From JANYGM01 sp043764015 (GTDB taxonomy: Bacteria; Bacteroidota; Bacteroidia; Cytophagales; Thermonemataceae), in NCBI GenBank assembly GCA_043764015.1, contig JAYUKY010000114.1:1-64000 (forward strand): a DNA stretch of 64,000 nt, in the 5' to 3' direction. Of the stretch, positions 25,605-34,481 are shown piece by piece. The position numbers and the translations under genes are program-made. A model generated the notes under the pieces. That model was given only the letters and a program-made list of their open reading frames with translations. It was not told the origin of the DNA and did not search any database. Each line of letters opens with the position of its first letter. The stretch's first letter is position 1.

Positions 25605-27020
25605 TTATTTTGTGGTTAAATCATAACAACCCCAACTAGATATTTGATTACCTGTTTTTGGATCTGTTGAGTATGGATTTTCTGCATCACCTTCAATAAA
25701 ACTGATATTTGTGTTCGCAGCTGTCATTCCTTCAAACACAATAGCAAAGAAAATCATCTCACCATATTCTAAGTTATCACTATATGGTTGTACCTCAATT
25801 CCAAAAATACTTTTAGTGACAAATACTTTCTTTGTTTTATTATCAATAGCTTTAAAAGCATCTTTATCTCCTATGGGCAGTGTATAAACTACAGAGCCAG
25901 AAACTTGTTCAATATTATGAAATTGCAGATAAACAACAGCATTGTTGTCTGCTGTGTATAAAATTCTGTCTATAAAAAGCCCGTTTCCTCTATCGTCACA
26001 TTGCTTACAAAATTCTACTTCACTTGTTATTTTTTGAGTTTTGAGAAAGTCATTTAAATTGTCTTTTCCTTCAGAAACGCCTGCTTTATATACTACTGTT
26101 TTCTCAAAAGTATAGACCATTTTCTTAGTTTCTTTGTTTCTAACTCCTTTGGGACTACTTTCTGTTTTTCCATCACGCAACCCATTCTTTATTTCTATCT
26201 TTTCGTCCATTCTACTTTGAGTTGGATTATAATCTTCTGCAATGCCTGTGTATGGTTTGTCATCTTTGGTGAATTTTTCACTAATTTTGATACCTTTTTC
26301 GTAGGTAGAAATGCCTACAACGCCATTTTCATAATAGATTTTGAAATCTCCAAAACGGCGGTTTTTAGTATAATTTCCTTCTTCTTTCAATCTTTCAGTT
26401 ATTTTACCATCTTTTTTAGAACTACAAAATTTCTTGTATTTTCCATTGAAAAAATTAGAGTAAGTATTAGCATTAGCAGTTTGATAGCCTTCCGCTTCTA
26501 TGCGTGTAGTGTTTTGCTTATTGAAATAAGAAATTTTCACTTTTCTAAAAGCAGCATCACTTGAAAGGTATTCAATACGTCTATCTACGTGAATAGAGTC
26601 ATAAAAATCCGCAGATTTGATAGCACCTTTTTCGTAAGTTTCAGTAGTTTCTAGGTTGCCAAAAACATAATTATTGTTTTTGCCATCTTTCAAACCAGCA
26701 GAATAATTACCCAAAAACATCATTTCTTTGTTTCCTTTACCCTCGTCATCATTATAAAGTTCAAGTTTGCCGTGCAAAAGTTCTCCTTTGAAAGAGCCTT
26801 TTGATTCTTTGACATCACCATTCAAAAACCATCTATAGGTTTTGCTTGGCTCTGCCTTTACATCAGTGCAATTAGTGCAAACTTCCGCCTCACCCTTGTA
26901 GTCTTCTGTTTTGATAGTTACTTTTTTGGATTGGTATTGTGCTAATAAATGGTTTGTAATACTAGAAAAAACCATAACACATAGCGTCAATAATATAATA
27001 GGTATATTTATCTTTTTCAT
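25605..27020 (-). CDS. Secreted MORN-like repeat protein of unknown function
   Basis: 471 residues. Signal peptide (about 1-27, IPIILLTLCVMVFSS core, ends LLAQ). Residues about 65-310 contain imperfect MORN/YwqK-type repeats (G.W/YENG.. K.G...G patterns such as YENGVVGISTYEKGIKIS and GLRDGKTESS). A pair CTNC (about 48-51) and CKQC (about 340-343) could bind metal or form disulfides. The last 120 residues form a separate beta-rich domain. It would act in the periplasm or on the surface. It is a single-gene unit behind a near-perfect promoter. Exact role unknown. Confidence 0.8.
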   Translation of the reverse strand: MKKINIPIILLTLCVMVFSSITNHLLAQYQSKKVTIKTEDYKGEAEVCTNCTDVKAEPSKTYRWFLNGDVKESKGSFKGELLHGKLELYNDDEGKGNKEMMFLGNYSAGLKDGKNNNYVFGNLETTETYEKGAIKSADFYDSIHVDRRIEYLSSDAAFRKVKISYFNKQNTTRIEAEGYQTANANTYSNFFNGKYKKFCSSKKDGKITERLKEEGNYTKNRRFGDFKIYYENGVVGISTYEKGIKISEKFTKDDKPYTGIAEDYNPTQSRMDEKIEIKNGLRDGKTESSPKGVRNKETKKMVYTFEKTVVYKAGVSEGKDNLNDFLKTQKITSEVEFCKQCDDRGNGLFIDRILYTADNNAVVYLQFHNIEQVSGSVVYTLPIGDKDAFKAIDNKTKKVFVTKSIFGIEVQPYSDNLEYGEMIFFAIVFEGMTAANTNISFIEGDAENPYSTDPKTGNQISSWGCYDLTTK

Positions 27021-27109
27021 AGAAATAGATTTAAGAGTTATAAAAAACTTAGATAGAAAATATTGTAAGCTTCATCATTGCATAATCTCTGCGTAATATT
27101 AGCTAAACA

Positions 27110-27140
27110 CAAACATAACGAAAAAATAATTATATTCAAA
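27110..27140 (-). promoter_or_regulatory. Promoter of the MORN-like gene
   Basis: Minus strand TTTG (27137-27140), exactly 19 bp, TATGTTTG (27110-27117): a full consensus match to the Bacteroidota promoter, 90 bp before the ATG at 27020. Confidence 0.65.
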
Positions 27141-27214
27141 ACACTTATACAATAATATTGCCAAAAAATATAAAAAAGTGTTTTAAGGCATAAATTACAA
27201 AATTTACTAACCTA

Positions 27215-28468
27215 TTATAAATTTTTTCCTGCAAGCCAAGCGGTCGTCCAAGCAGCTTGAAAATTATAACCTCCCGTAATGCCATCTATATCAAGAACTT
27301 CACCCGTAAAAAACAATCCTTTTATGTGCAAACTCTCCATAGTTTTCATAGAAATATCTGCCAAACTCACGCCGCCACAAGTTACAAATTCTTCTTTAAA
27401 GGTAGTTTTACCACGCACTTCGTACAAATCATTAAGAATTTTGTTGGTAAGTTTATTGATTTCTGACTTGCTAAGGTCTGTCCAACGCTTTTCTGGGTTA
27501 ATTTGAAGGTTTTCCAAGAAAAACTCCCACAATCTTTTGGGCAAACCAAAGGGATTTTTGTTATTGATTTGTCTGACATTCAAAAGTTTTTTATTATCAT
27601 AAAATTTCTCTCTCAAATGCTCCTCTGAAACATCACTTAACCAACTCACACGAGCCACAAACTGGTAATCCATCTCCGAAAGTAGCCTTGCACCCCACGC
27701 AGAAGTTTTCAAAATAGCGGGTCCGCTCATTCCCCAATGCGTAATCATAAGTGCGCCTACCTCATTGAGTTTCGTTTTCTGAATTTGTACTCTTGCGCTA
27801 GGTACAGACACGCCCATAAGGGTACAAATGTCGTTTTTAGGCATATTGAAGGTGAAAAGAGAAGGCACAGGCGAAATAATAGTATGCCCTAATTCTGCCA
27901 GCCAATCAAAATTTTGTAGCTTACTTCCACCACCAGTAGCTATAATTACCTTATCAGTATAGATTTGTGTACTTTCAGTTACATTACCAGTTTCTTTTTG
28001 TTTCAAATCTAATAAAAAACCTTGCTCTTGTGCATTTTGAATAAGATTTTGAGGTGTTATTTTTAGTATTTCTGTTTGCATTTTAATGGTAATTCCCAAA
28101 GAAATAGCTTCATTAAGCAGACAATCTACAATAGTTTGAGAGGTATTCGTTTGTGGGAACATTCTCCCATCTTCTTCCGTCTTAAAAGGTACATTTTTGC
28201 TTGCAAACCACGCAATCACATCAAAAATTCCAAAGAGATTGAAAGATGTTTTTAGTTGCTTTCCGCCACGAGGATAGGCTTTTATGAGTTCGTTTACATC
28301 TGCGCAAGCGTGTGTAACATTACACCTGCCACCGCCAGAAACGCTTACTTTTGTGAGTAGTTTTGTTGTCTTTTCGTAAAGTGTTATTATTGCTTTTGGG
28401 TGATGTGTGGCGGCACTTATGGCTGCAAAAAAGCCCCCAGCACCGCCACCAATAACAGATATATTCAT
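27215..28468 (-). CDS. HI0933-family NAD(P)/FAD-dependent oxidoreductase
   Basis: 417 residues. ISVIGGGAGGFFAAISAATH is the FAD-binding dinucleotide motif, VSGGGRCNVTHACAD the family's second signature near residue 43, IATGGGSKLQNFDW the third, and DIDGITGGYNFQAAWTTAWL the C-terminal FAD loop. This is the BaiN/YhiN group of flavoproteins; their substrates are poorly known, although BaiN has been linked to bile-acid side reactions in gut bacteria. Here the context is an unlinked cytosolic enzyme. It is followed on the minus strand by no co-directional close gene; the upstream lipoprotein gene ends 11 bp before it, so the two may be co-transcribed. Confidence 0.93.
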   Translation of the reverse strand: MNISVIGGGAGGFFAAISAATHHPKAIITLYEKTTKLLTKVSVSGGGRCNVTHACADVNELIKAYPRGGKQLKTSFNLFGIFDVIAWFASKNVPFKTEEDGRMFPQTNTSQTIVDCLLNEAISLGITIKMQTEILKITPQNLIQNAQEQGFLLDLKQKETGNVTESTQIYTDKVIIATGGGSKLQNFDWLAELGHTIISPVPSLFTFNMPKNDICTLMGVSVPSARVQIQKTKLNEVGALMITHWGMSGPAILKTSAWGARLLSEMDYQFVARVSWLSDVSEEHLREKFYDNKKLLNVRQINNKNPFGLPKRLWEFFLENLQINPEKRWTDLSKSEINKLTNKILNDLYEVRGKTTFKEEFVTCGGVSLADISMKTMESLHIKGLFFTGEVLDIDGITGGYNFQAAWTTAWLAGKNL

Positions 28469-28479
28469 TGAAAAAGTAT

Positions 28480-29037
28480 TTATTCGTCTATATGTTGTAG
28501 CTTGATTTTCAGCAAGTTATAAGGAAAAGAAAAGCCTTTACTTCCTTTTTTATAATCTTGCCAAACCAAATAAAATGGAGCAAGTTCTTTGATTTCTGTG
28601 CCTTTTTTAGCAGATAAAAACCGCTGTCCTGTGGGTGCGTCCACATCTTTAAAAGCAATAAATCCTTTATGATGTAAGGCAAGCCCCAAATTCATACTCG
28701 TAATGTAATTATCAGTACATTCAAAGATAAGCCTTGTTTTGGAAGTATCCAAGCCTGCAATATCAAAATATTTTTCTAGCATTTTGTTAAAACTTACGCC
28801 TTTATAAGTTTTTTTGGTAGAAAAAACTGGGTCTTCGTCAATATGAATAGTTAGCGTATCTTTAAAAATACCAGATTTTTCAAGAGCAATCAAATCTATT
28901 TCAGCTGTAATAGGATTTTTAGCAGGTTTTTCTTCTGCAATTTCGTTACTTTCAGTAACAGATTTCGTAATTTTTGTATCTTTACTTTCTCCACAAGATA
29001 GCAAAAATAAACTAATAAAAGTAAGAAAATAATACAT
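28480..29037 (-). CDS. Lipoprotein, possibly molybdopterin-domain-like
   Basis: 185 residues. A lipoprotein signal (FISLFLLSCGESKD; lipidated Cys at residue 15) is followed by an acidic linker. The rest has TYKGVSFNKMLEKYF, then FECTDNYITSMNLGLAL and the end FYLVWQDYKKG and FPYNLLKI. The order of these strings resembles the oxidoreductase molybdopterin-binding (SUOX-like) fold, including a Cys where such proteins may bind Mo; the similarity is weak and no Mo gene is near. It could instead be a structural envelope lipoprotein. It lies 11 bp upstream of the flavoprotein gene. Confidence 0.65.
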   Translation of the reverse strand: MYYFLTFISLFLLSCGESKDTKITKSVTESNEIAEEKPAKNPITAEIDLIALEKSGIFKDTLTIHIDEDPVFSTKKTYKGVSFNKMLEKYFDIAGLDTSKTRLIFECTDNYITSMNLGLALHHKGFIAFKDVDAPTGQRFLSAKKGTEIKELAPFYLVWQDYKKGSKGFSFPYNLLKIKLQHIDE

Positions 29038-29039
29038 TT

Positions 29040-29094
29040 TGAATTGTGAGTTGTAAATTAAAAAACCGTAATTGATAATTCGTAATTGAATTGT
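29040..29094. repeat. Heptamer short tandem repeats
   Basis: Two heptamer families side by side: ttgaatt/gtgagtt/gtaaatt (about 29038-29058) and ccgtaatt/gataatt/cgtaatt (29067-29088), separating the lipoprotein and channel-like genes. Confidence 0.65.
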
Positions 29095-30969
29095 TTATTG
29101 AATTACTTGACTAATAAGAGAAACACTAAAAATAGACAACAAAAACCAACCTATAAAACCTTCTAACACAGTAAGATAGCGGATAACTCCTTTTACAGGA
29201 ATTTCTCCAAAACCAAGTGTAGAAAATACATTTAAACTTAGCGTGAAAGCATCAATAGCACGCACAAGCATAAAATAAACAAATGCAAAAATAAGTAAAA
29301 TTCCAAATAAAATACTAGCAAAAAAGCGTTTTTTTGTAGGTAAATTTTCCCATTTTTCAGGGAAAAAATCTATTTTATCATAAAACCAAAGCATAAAACT
29401 ATCTTGCTTTTTGTGCCACCAATCTAATGGAAAAGCTATAAAGCTAAAAAATAAGGGTAATTGTTCTTTATTTGATGTGGCTAAATCTAAGAAAATTCTT
29501 TTATCTTCTTTCAATTGTTGAAAATTTTTAGTTTTTATATAAATATTCTTCAGTTTGTCGTGTTGTGTAAGATAAGTTGCATAGAGTTTTAGATGTGAAA
29601 ATACACTTTTTTGCTGAAATTTGCCATTTTCATCTTTATCTGCATTTAACTGGAAAGAACTGATAAAATAAAAAAATGCAAAACTAAGCAAGACAATACT
29701 AGACAAATAAATGGATTTTAACGGATTTGTACCATAATCACAAAAATCTCTCAAAAAAATATTCATCAAATATCCAAAAAAAACAGATGTTTTATTGTCT
29801 TTTTGATACAAATTATAAAGATAAGACGTTTCAATATTTTTCCATTCAATATACGAACTATTGGCATAAGTGCGGTTTCCTTGCGCCTTAAAAAGTCCAT
29901 AAAAAGTGGCATAACAACTAATCAAATTACTAAAAACTACTTCATCTTTGATATTTTCACGTTCTTTTCCACTAATAAGTGCCTTTTTTGAGTCGTAAAC
30001 AGAGATTTTATTATCAGATAATACAGACCACTGCACACGTGTATTAAGAGGATTGATGTTAAAAGCATCAATAATCATAGCTCCATTGAGGTTTCCGCCC
30101 ATAAATAAAAACTGATTTTCAACGGTTGCCTGCGCCAAATTCACATTAGTTTCGTACTTATTACTAACCATTTGAAGGTTAGTAAAATGCGTTTCAGAGA
30201 TGTTTACAGCATATTTTGGAAGGTTTTTGTTGCGTTTGGGAATATCAAAAGTACAATCTTGCAGAAAAAAATCAATGGCTTCTCCTTTTTGTTTAAACTC
30301 AAAAAGATGTGCCTCTATGACAAATTCATCAAAAACAGACATTCTTGTATCATCTTGAACGGCAGGATTTAAGGCAAATTTGCATTTATCAAATTTTACA
30401 TAATCTTTTAAAGTATTTAGATGATAACGAAAACCGTGCTTAAAATCACAATTTTCAAATGCAAGAAAATTTATTTGATTGCTTGAAATACGCAAAGGCA
30501 TTTCAAAAATACAGTTTTTAAAAATAGCTTTTACATTTTGGCACGCTCCAATAATTACATTGCCTTTGAAAGTTATCTTGTTCAAAACCAGCCACATACC
30601 TACATCAAAAGTAACGTAATCCAAAGAAATATCGTGATAAACGGTGAGCATTGGCGCATTTTCGTCAGCAAAACGCTCATCCATACCTTTTCTATCTACC
30701 TTTGCATCAAAAGTTACCGTTACATTTTTCACTATAAGAAGAGCTGTTTCATCATTTATATTGGGGTGTTTGGTCGTAATATATGTAATAAATTGCGAGA
30801 AGCTAATAGTCTGATTATTTATATCTGCTTCTTCTCTGCGTTGGATAGGCACTTTTTTTACTTCTTCTATTACGAAATCAGTGGTTTTTTGGGCATACAA
30901 ACAATCATTATTTCCAATAATATTGGAAATAATGATTAGTAATAGTATTATAAATGTATTTTTTTTCAT
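29095..30969 (-). CDS. K+-channel-like membrane protein with periplasmic beta-helix-like domain
   Basis: About 624 residues from the ATG at 30969 (MKKNTFIILLLIIISNI), chosen because it starts a good signal peptide; the frame extends to 31023. Residues about 30-400 are soluble and strand-rich, with short repeats like FKNCIFE, FENCDFK and FDKCKFA that suggest a pentapeptide-like or right-handed beta-helix. One membrane segment follows (about 418-440), a cytoplasmic loop of about 110 residues, then two membrane segments separated by STLGFGEIP (about 583-591), which matches the T-x-G-[YF]-G-[DE] filter of K+ channels. The topology places the pore loop correctly toward the periplasm. It may be a ligand-gated ion channel. 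Confidence 0.78.
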   Translation of the reverse strand: MKKNTFIILLLIIISNIIGNNDCLYAQKTTDFVIEEVKKVPIQRREEADINNQTISFSQFITYITTKHPNINDETALLIVKNVTVTFDAKVDRKGMDERFADENAPMLTVYHDISLDYVTFDVGMWLVLNKITFKGNVIIGACQNVKAIFKNCIFEMPLRISSNQINFLAFENCDFKHGFRYHLNTLKDYVKFDKCKFALNPAVQDDTRMSVFDEFVIEAHLFEFKQKGEAIDFFLQDCTFDIPKRNKNLPKYAVNISETHFTNLQMVSNKYETNVNLAQATVENQFLFMGGNLNGAMIIDAFNINPLNTRVQWSVLSDNKISVYDSKKALISGKERENIKDEVVFSNLISCYATFYGLFKAQGNRTYANSSYIEWKNIETSYLYNLYQKDNKTSVFFGYLMNIFLRDFCDYGTNPLKSIYLSSIVLLSFAFFYFISSFQLNADKDENGKFQQKSVFSHLKLYATYLTQHDKLKNIYIKTKNFQQLKEDKRIFLDLATSNKEQLPLFFSFIAFPLDWWHKKQDSFMLWFYDKIDFFPEKWENLPTKKRFFASILFGILLIFAFVYFMLVRAIDAFTLSLNVFSTLGFGEIPVKGVIRYLTVLEGFIGWFLLSIFSVSLISQVIQ

Positions 30970-31042
30970 AATTTTGTTTTGAATTGGGATTTTATATAAA
31001 ACAAAATTAACATTGATAATCAAGTAGTTATATCTCTACTAA

Positions 31043-31984
31043 TTAAAACGCAGAAATTTTTATATATCTCTTTGGGTTAAGCCTCAAATCAATGATGAGT
31101 TTATCAATATTGATAGAAAGATTATTAAGATTGTCATAAAGTGCCTTATCTTTGAGCAACGCACCTAATGAGCCTTCACCTTTATTCATTTTTTCAAGAA
31201 TTTGGTCAAATTGTGCTATTGCTACATTGGCTTTATTGACTGTTTCAGAGAACCTAATAGCGTTCAAAGAGTCTGCAAAAGTGTTCATTTTACCCAAAAT
31301 AGGCTTAAACCCTTTTTCAGTTTCTACAATATTGGCAGAAAGCGTATTAAGGTTAGCCAGCATTGCATCTATTTTGGCTCTATTTTCCAAAAGTGTTGCA
31401 TTGAGCGTTCCTGCGGTGGCTTCTGCGCTTAAGAGCGTACCTTTTACAGCTTTTCCCACGCCTTCAAATTCTCTCAAAAGATTTTCTACTTGTATCATCA
31501 CAGAATCAGCACGTTTGACAATGGGCGCAACCTGTGAGGTAATACTCGCTATCATATCTTTTTCAACACCCACACGCAAAGTATCTTTTGGATTATAATA
31601 TTGCGTAGAAAATGTCTTAAAACGCTCTTTTGAGAGAGTTGAGTCTATTTGTAGATAAACGGCTTTTCCACCCAACAAACTAGCATTTTTGAGCATAGCA
31701 TAGTTTATTTTCTTTATTTGTAGTTTTTTACTGATAGTTAAGGTTACGAGGATTTTATTGTTAAGTTCTGGCAAAAGTTCTACTTTCGCCACACGCCCAA
31801 CAGGTAACCCATTGATTAGTACAGGATTAGAGGCTTGAAGATTGTCAATATTATCATACAAAACATAGTATTTGTACTCAGAACTTAAAAAATCTGCTCC
31901 TTTCAAAAAACTCACCCCAAAATATAGCATCACCATACCTACCACCGCCATTATACCTACTTTTACCTCTTTAGAAATACGCAT
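31043..31984 (-). CDS. MlaD/MCE-domain lipid transport protein
   Basis: 313 residues. One N-terminal membrane anchor (VKVGIMAVVGMVMLYFGVSFLK) precedes an MCE domain (about 35-120: YYVLYDNIDNLQASNPVLIN then GLPVGRVAKVELLPE), followed by a long coiled-coil-like helical region of about 170 residues. MlaD-type proteins form periplasmic hexamers that carry phospholipids between inner and outer membranes with an ABC complex (MlaE/F); those genes are not in this window. It follows the small gene at 32006 by 21 bp and is likely in the same operon. Confidence 0.92.
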   Translation of the reverse strand: MRISKEVKVGIMAVVGMVMLYFGVSFLKGADFLSSEYKYYVLYDNIDNLQASNPVLINGLPVGRVAKVELLPELNNKILVTLTISKKLQIKKINYAMLKNASLLGGKAVYLQIDSTLSKERFKTFSTQYYNPKDTLRVGVEKDMIASITSQVAPIVKRADSVMIQVENLLREFEGVGKAVKGTLLSAEATAGTLNATLLENRAKIDAMLANLNTLSANIVETEKGFKPILGKMNTFADSLNAIRFSETVNKANVAIAQFDQILEKMNKGEGSLGALLKDKALYDNLNNLSINIDKLIIDLRLNPKRYIKISAF

Positions 31985-32005
31985 TTGCTTTTTTTTATTT
32001 TTTAA

Positions 32006-32299
32006 TTAAATCTTAGAAATTGCTTTTAGGACAGTTCTATAATCTTTTTCAAGTTGTTTTTCTTCTCCTTTTTGATATTTAATGTTCAAATTTAGGCTAT
32101 CCAACATAAATTCTAGCATATTTTCAGAAAGAATAATACTTGTAATGGCTGATGTCTTAAAAAGCACATTGGTTACTCCAGAGCTACTAAGTGATATTTT
32201 CTTTTTGAGTGAAATACGCACCCACGAGCCTTTTTCTACAGTTCTTGTCCTAGAAATAAATTTGTCAATGTCTTTTCTGAAAAATGATATATCACGCAC
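32006..32299 (-). CDS. Small basic protein upstream of mlaD-type gene
   Basis: 97 residues, no membrane segment, basic N-terminal half and a lysine-rich C-terminal helix (QKGEEKQLEKDYRTVLKAI). I know no family. It is tightly linked to the MCE gene (21-bp gap) and a TAnnTTTG-type element lies about 44 bp before its ATG, which makes it likely to be a real first gene of the operon. Alternative: a chance frame in a leader. A homologue search is needed to decide. Confidence 0.55.
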   Translation of the reverse strand: MRDISFFRKDIDKFISRTRTVEKGSWVRISLKKKISLSSSGVTNVLFKTSAITSIILSENMLEFMLDSLNLNIKYQKGEEKQLEKDYRTVLKAISKI

Positions 32300-32342
32300 T
32301 TGAGTAAAAATTTATGTTTGATTGATGTTAAAAAACTTTCAC

Positions 32343-32350
32343 AAAGATAA
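32343..32350 (-). promoter_or_regulatory. -7 element for the mlaD-type operon
   Basis: TATCTTTG on the minus strand matches TAnnTTTG, 44 bp before the ATG at 32299; supports that gene as real. Confidence 0.5.
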
Positions 32351-32365
32351 AAAAAATATTTAAGT

Positions 32366-32475
32366 AATTGTGAATTTTAAATTGTGAATTGTGAATGAAT
32401 ACAAAATTTAGATTTTAAAGCAAAACTGCAAAATTTCTATTTCTCGTAATTGATAATTCGTAATTCGTAATTGAA
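32366..32475. repeat. Two heptamer repeat families
   Basis: aattgtg/aatttta/aattgtg/aattgtg/aat units (32368-32396) and, at 32443-32473, cgtaatt/gataatt/cgtaatt/cgtaatt units running up to the murG stop codon. Confidence 0.65.
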
Positions 32476-32477
32476 TT

Positions 32478-33578
32478 TTACCCAATAATTTTCAAAATCT
32501 GCGTTACAATCTCTTGTGCAGCATTTGGTTTGGCAAGTTTTACAATATTTTGAGAAAGTTTTTCTTGCAAAACGCTGTCAGAAAGCAAATCAATGGCATC
32601 TCCTATCAAAAAATCTTTTGCATACACATCAGCTACCAAAAGTGCCGCATTATTATTGACCAAAGCCATAGCATTTTTAGTTTGATGGTCTTCAGAAACA
32701 TTGGGTGAAGGTATCAAAATAGCAGGTTTTGCCACCAAACAAAGTTCAGAAATAGACAACGCCCCCGCCCTAGAAAGTACAATATCAGCAGCAGCATACG
32801 CCAAATCCATTACATTTATAAATTCAAAAACCTTAATATTTGGATAGTTTTCAACGGCTTTTATAGCTTTTTCGTAATAAGTTTTGCCCGTTTGCCAAAT
32901 TACTTGTATATTATTCTCTGTGAGCCTATTAAGTCCTAATTCTATACTTTCGTTGATAGTTCTTGCACCCAAACTTCCTCCAATAACGAGAATAGTTTTC
33001 TTGTTTTTATCTAATCCAAAATGTTCTTGTGCTTGTTTTCTTTTACTAAAAATATCCAAGATATCACTTCTGACAGGGTTTCCTGTGAAAATAAGTTTAT
33101 CTTTCGGAAAAAAATTATCCATTGCAGGATACGCCACACAGATTTTTTTAGCACTTCTTGACAGCCATTTATTGGTCAGCCCAGCATAAGAATTTTGTTC
33201 TTGTATAAGTGTAGGCACATTCATACGTGCAGCCGCAAACAAAAGTGGTCCACTGGCATAACCACCCACACCAACAGCAATATCAGGCTTAAAATCCTTA
33301 ATAATTTTGCGTGCTGCCGTCAAACTTTTGAATAATTTGAAAGGAAACAATAAATTTGCCCTTGTATGCGTAAGAGAGAGAGAGCGTTGTATGCCTGCAA
33401 TGTCCAAACCAATAATTTTGTAGCCTGCTTGTGGTACTTTTTGCATTTCCATACGGTTGTTTGCGCCTACAAACAATATTTCTGGATTATCAAGTGTGTT
33501 TTTGAGTTGGTTAGCAATGGCAATGGCAGGATAAATATGTCCTCCTGTGCCTCCTCCGCTAATAATAATACGTTTCAT
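32478..33578 (-). CDS. murG: UDP-N-acetylglucosamine--N-acetylmuramyl-pentapeptide transferase
   Basis: 366 residues, GT-B fold, GT28. IISGGGTGGHIYPAIAIANQ is the acceptor-side glycine loop, VGVGGYASGPLLFAA and LIQEQNSYAGLTNKWL follow, and the donor half has VIGGSLGARTINES and LSRAGALSISELCLVAKPAI with PSPNVSEDHQTKNA. The inner-membrane-associated enzyme adds GlcNAc to lipid I to give lipid II. Unlike in many bacteria it is not inside an mra/mur/fts (dcw) cluster: its neighbours are the MCE operon and a pseudouridine synthase; murF lies 2 kb away on the same strand beyond frr. Confidence 0.97.
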   Translation of the reverse strand: MKRIIISGGGTGGHIYPAIAIANQLKNTLDNPEILFVGANNRMEMQKVPQAGYKIIGLDIAGIQRSLSLTHTRANLLFPFKLFKSLTAARKIIKDFKPDIAVGVGGYASGPLLFAAARMNVPTLIQEQNSYAGLTNKWLSRSAKKICVAYPAMDNFFPKDKLIFTGNPVRSDILDIFSKRKQAQEHFGLDKNKKTILVIGGSLGARTINESIELGLNRLTENNIQVIWQTGKTYYEKAIKAVENYPNIKVFEFINVMDLAYAAADIVLSRAGALSISELCLVAKPAILIPSPNVSEDHQTKNAMALVNNNAALLVADVYAKDFLIGDAIDLLSDSVLQEKLSQNIVKLAKPNAAQEIVTQILKIIG

Positions 33579-33582
33579 TTTA

Positions 33583-33669
33583 AATTGTGAATTATGAATT
33601 GTGAATTGTGAATTATTATTTGTCGTTATTGTATTTTAATTTACAATTCACAATTCATAATTCACAATT
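33583..33669. repeat. Heptamer repeats forming a 27-bp perfect inverted repeat
   Basis: aattgtg/aattatg/aattgtg/aattgt (33583-33609) is matched by a perfect inverted copy (33643-33669), separated by 33 bp. The pair fills the gap between the murG start and the pseudouridine synthase stop and would form a stable hairpin. Confidence 0.75.
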
Positions 33670-33670
33670 C

Positions 33671-34396
33671 TTATACAAATTTCTCTAATTGCTTGACAAG
33701 TATAGAAAAATCTTTTGGATAAGGAGCTTCAACAGCAATTTCTTTTTCGTTCATATCCAAAAAAACTATCTTTTGAGCGTGCAAAGCAACTCTATGCGTG
33801 ATTGGCTGTTCTTCTGTATCTTTTTTAAGATGAAATTTTTTCTTAAAGGTAGATAAGAAAATATGTTGTCCGCCATAGCTTTCATCTCCTGCAATGGGCG
33901 CACTCAAACACGCCAAATGTATGCGTATTTGATGCATACGTCCTGTGTGAGGTTTGCACTCTACAAGCGTATGTTCTTTGAAGATTTTTATGGTGTTGAA
34001 AGTCGTCAGGGCAAGTTTTCCTTCTTTTTTGGAGATAGTTACAAGTCCTTTTTTAGAGAGTTTTAGGATAGGTAAATCCACTATTGTTTCCTTAAAATCA
34101 CGTTGTCCTTTGGCTAATGCGTGATAAACTTTGGTTACTTTTCGTTTCTGAAAAAGCAGCGTAAGATGCTTGTAAGCATCATTATGCTTAGAAATAACCA
34201 TTACGCCAGACGTTTCTTTATCTAGGCGGTGACAAGCCTGTGCCGCAGGGCAATAACTACGTGCCATAGACAAGATACTGATACTCGTTTTTGTAGCGTG
34301 GCGTTCGCTCAAAGTAGAAACAAAGGGCGGTTTGTTGATAAGAATATAATTGTCATCTTCATATAAGATGAGGTCTTTAAAACTGTTTTTTGACAT
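33671..34396 (-). CDS. RluA-family pseudouridine synthase
   Basis: 241 residues from the ATG at 34396 (MSKNSFKDLILYEDDNYILI); the frame continues upstream but the extra residues are not family-like. ACHRLDKETSGVMVISKHND carries the HRLD box with the catalytic Asp, and ECKPHTGRMHQIRIHLA and GDESYGGQHI are the other two signature segments. No S4 domain is present. The cytosolic enzyme isomerises uridine in rRNA or tRNA; which site cannot be told. A heptamer-repeat hairpin separates it from murG. Confidence 0.94.
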   Translation of the reverse strand: MSKNSFKDLILYEDDNYILINKPPFVSTLSERHATKTSISILSMARSYCPAAQACHRLDKETSGVMVISKHNDAYKHLTLLFQKRKVTKVYHALAKGQRDFKETIVDLPILKLSKKGLVTISKKEGKLALTTFNTIKIFKEHTLVECKPHTGRMHQIRIHLACLSAPIAGDESYGGQHIFLSTFKKKFHLKKDTEEQPITHRVALHAQKIVFLDMNEKEIAVEAPYPKDFSILVKQLEKFV

Positions 34397-34449
34397 TATT
34401 TTTGTTATTTCACTTAAAAAAACAAACTTCGTAAACAAGACTCGTGAAC

Positions 34450-34481
34450 GTAATTCGTAATTGATAATTCGTAATTGACTA
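34450..34481. repeat. CGTAATT heptamer repeats
   Basis: cgtaatt/cgtaatt/gataatt/cgtaatt/gacta units between the pseudouridine synthase start and the DUF4834 stop; same as 37136-37163. Confidence 0.6.
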
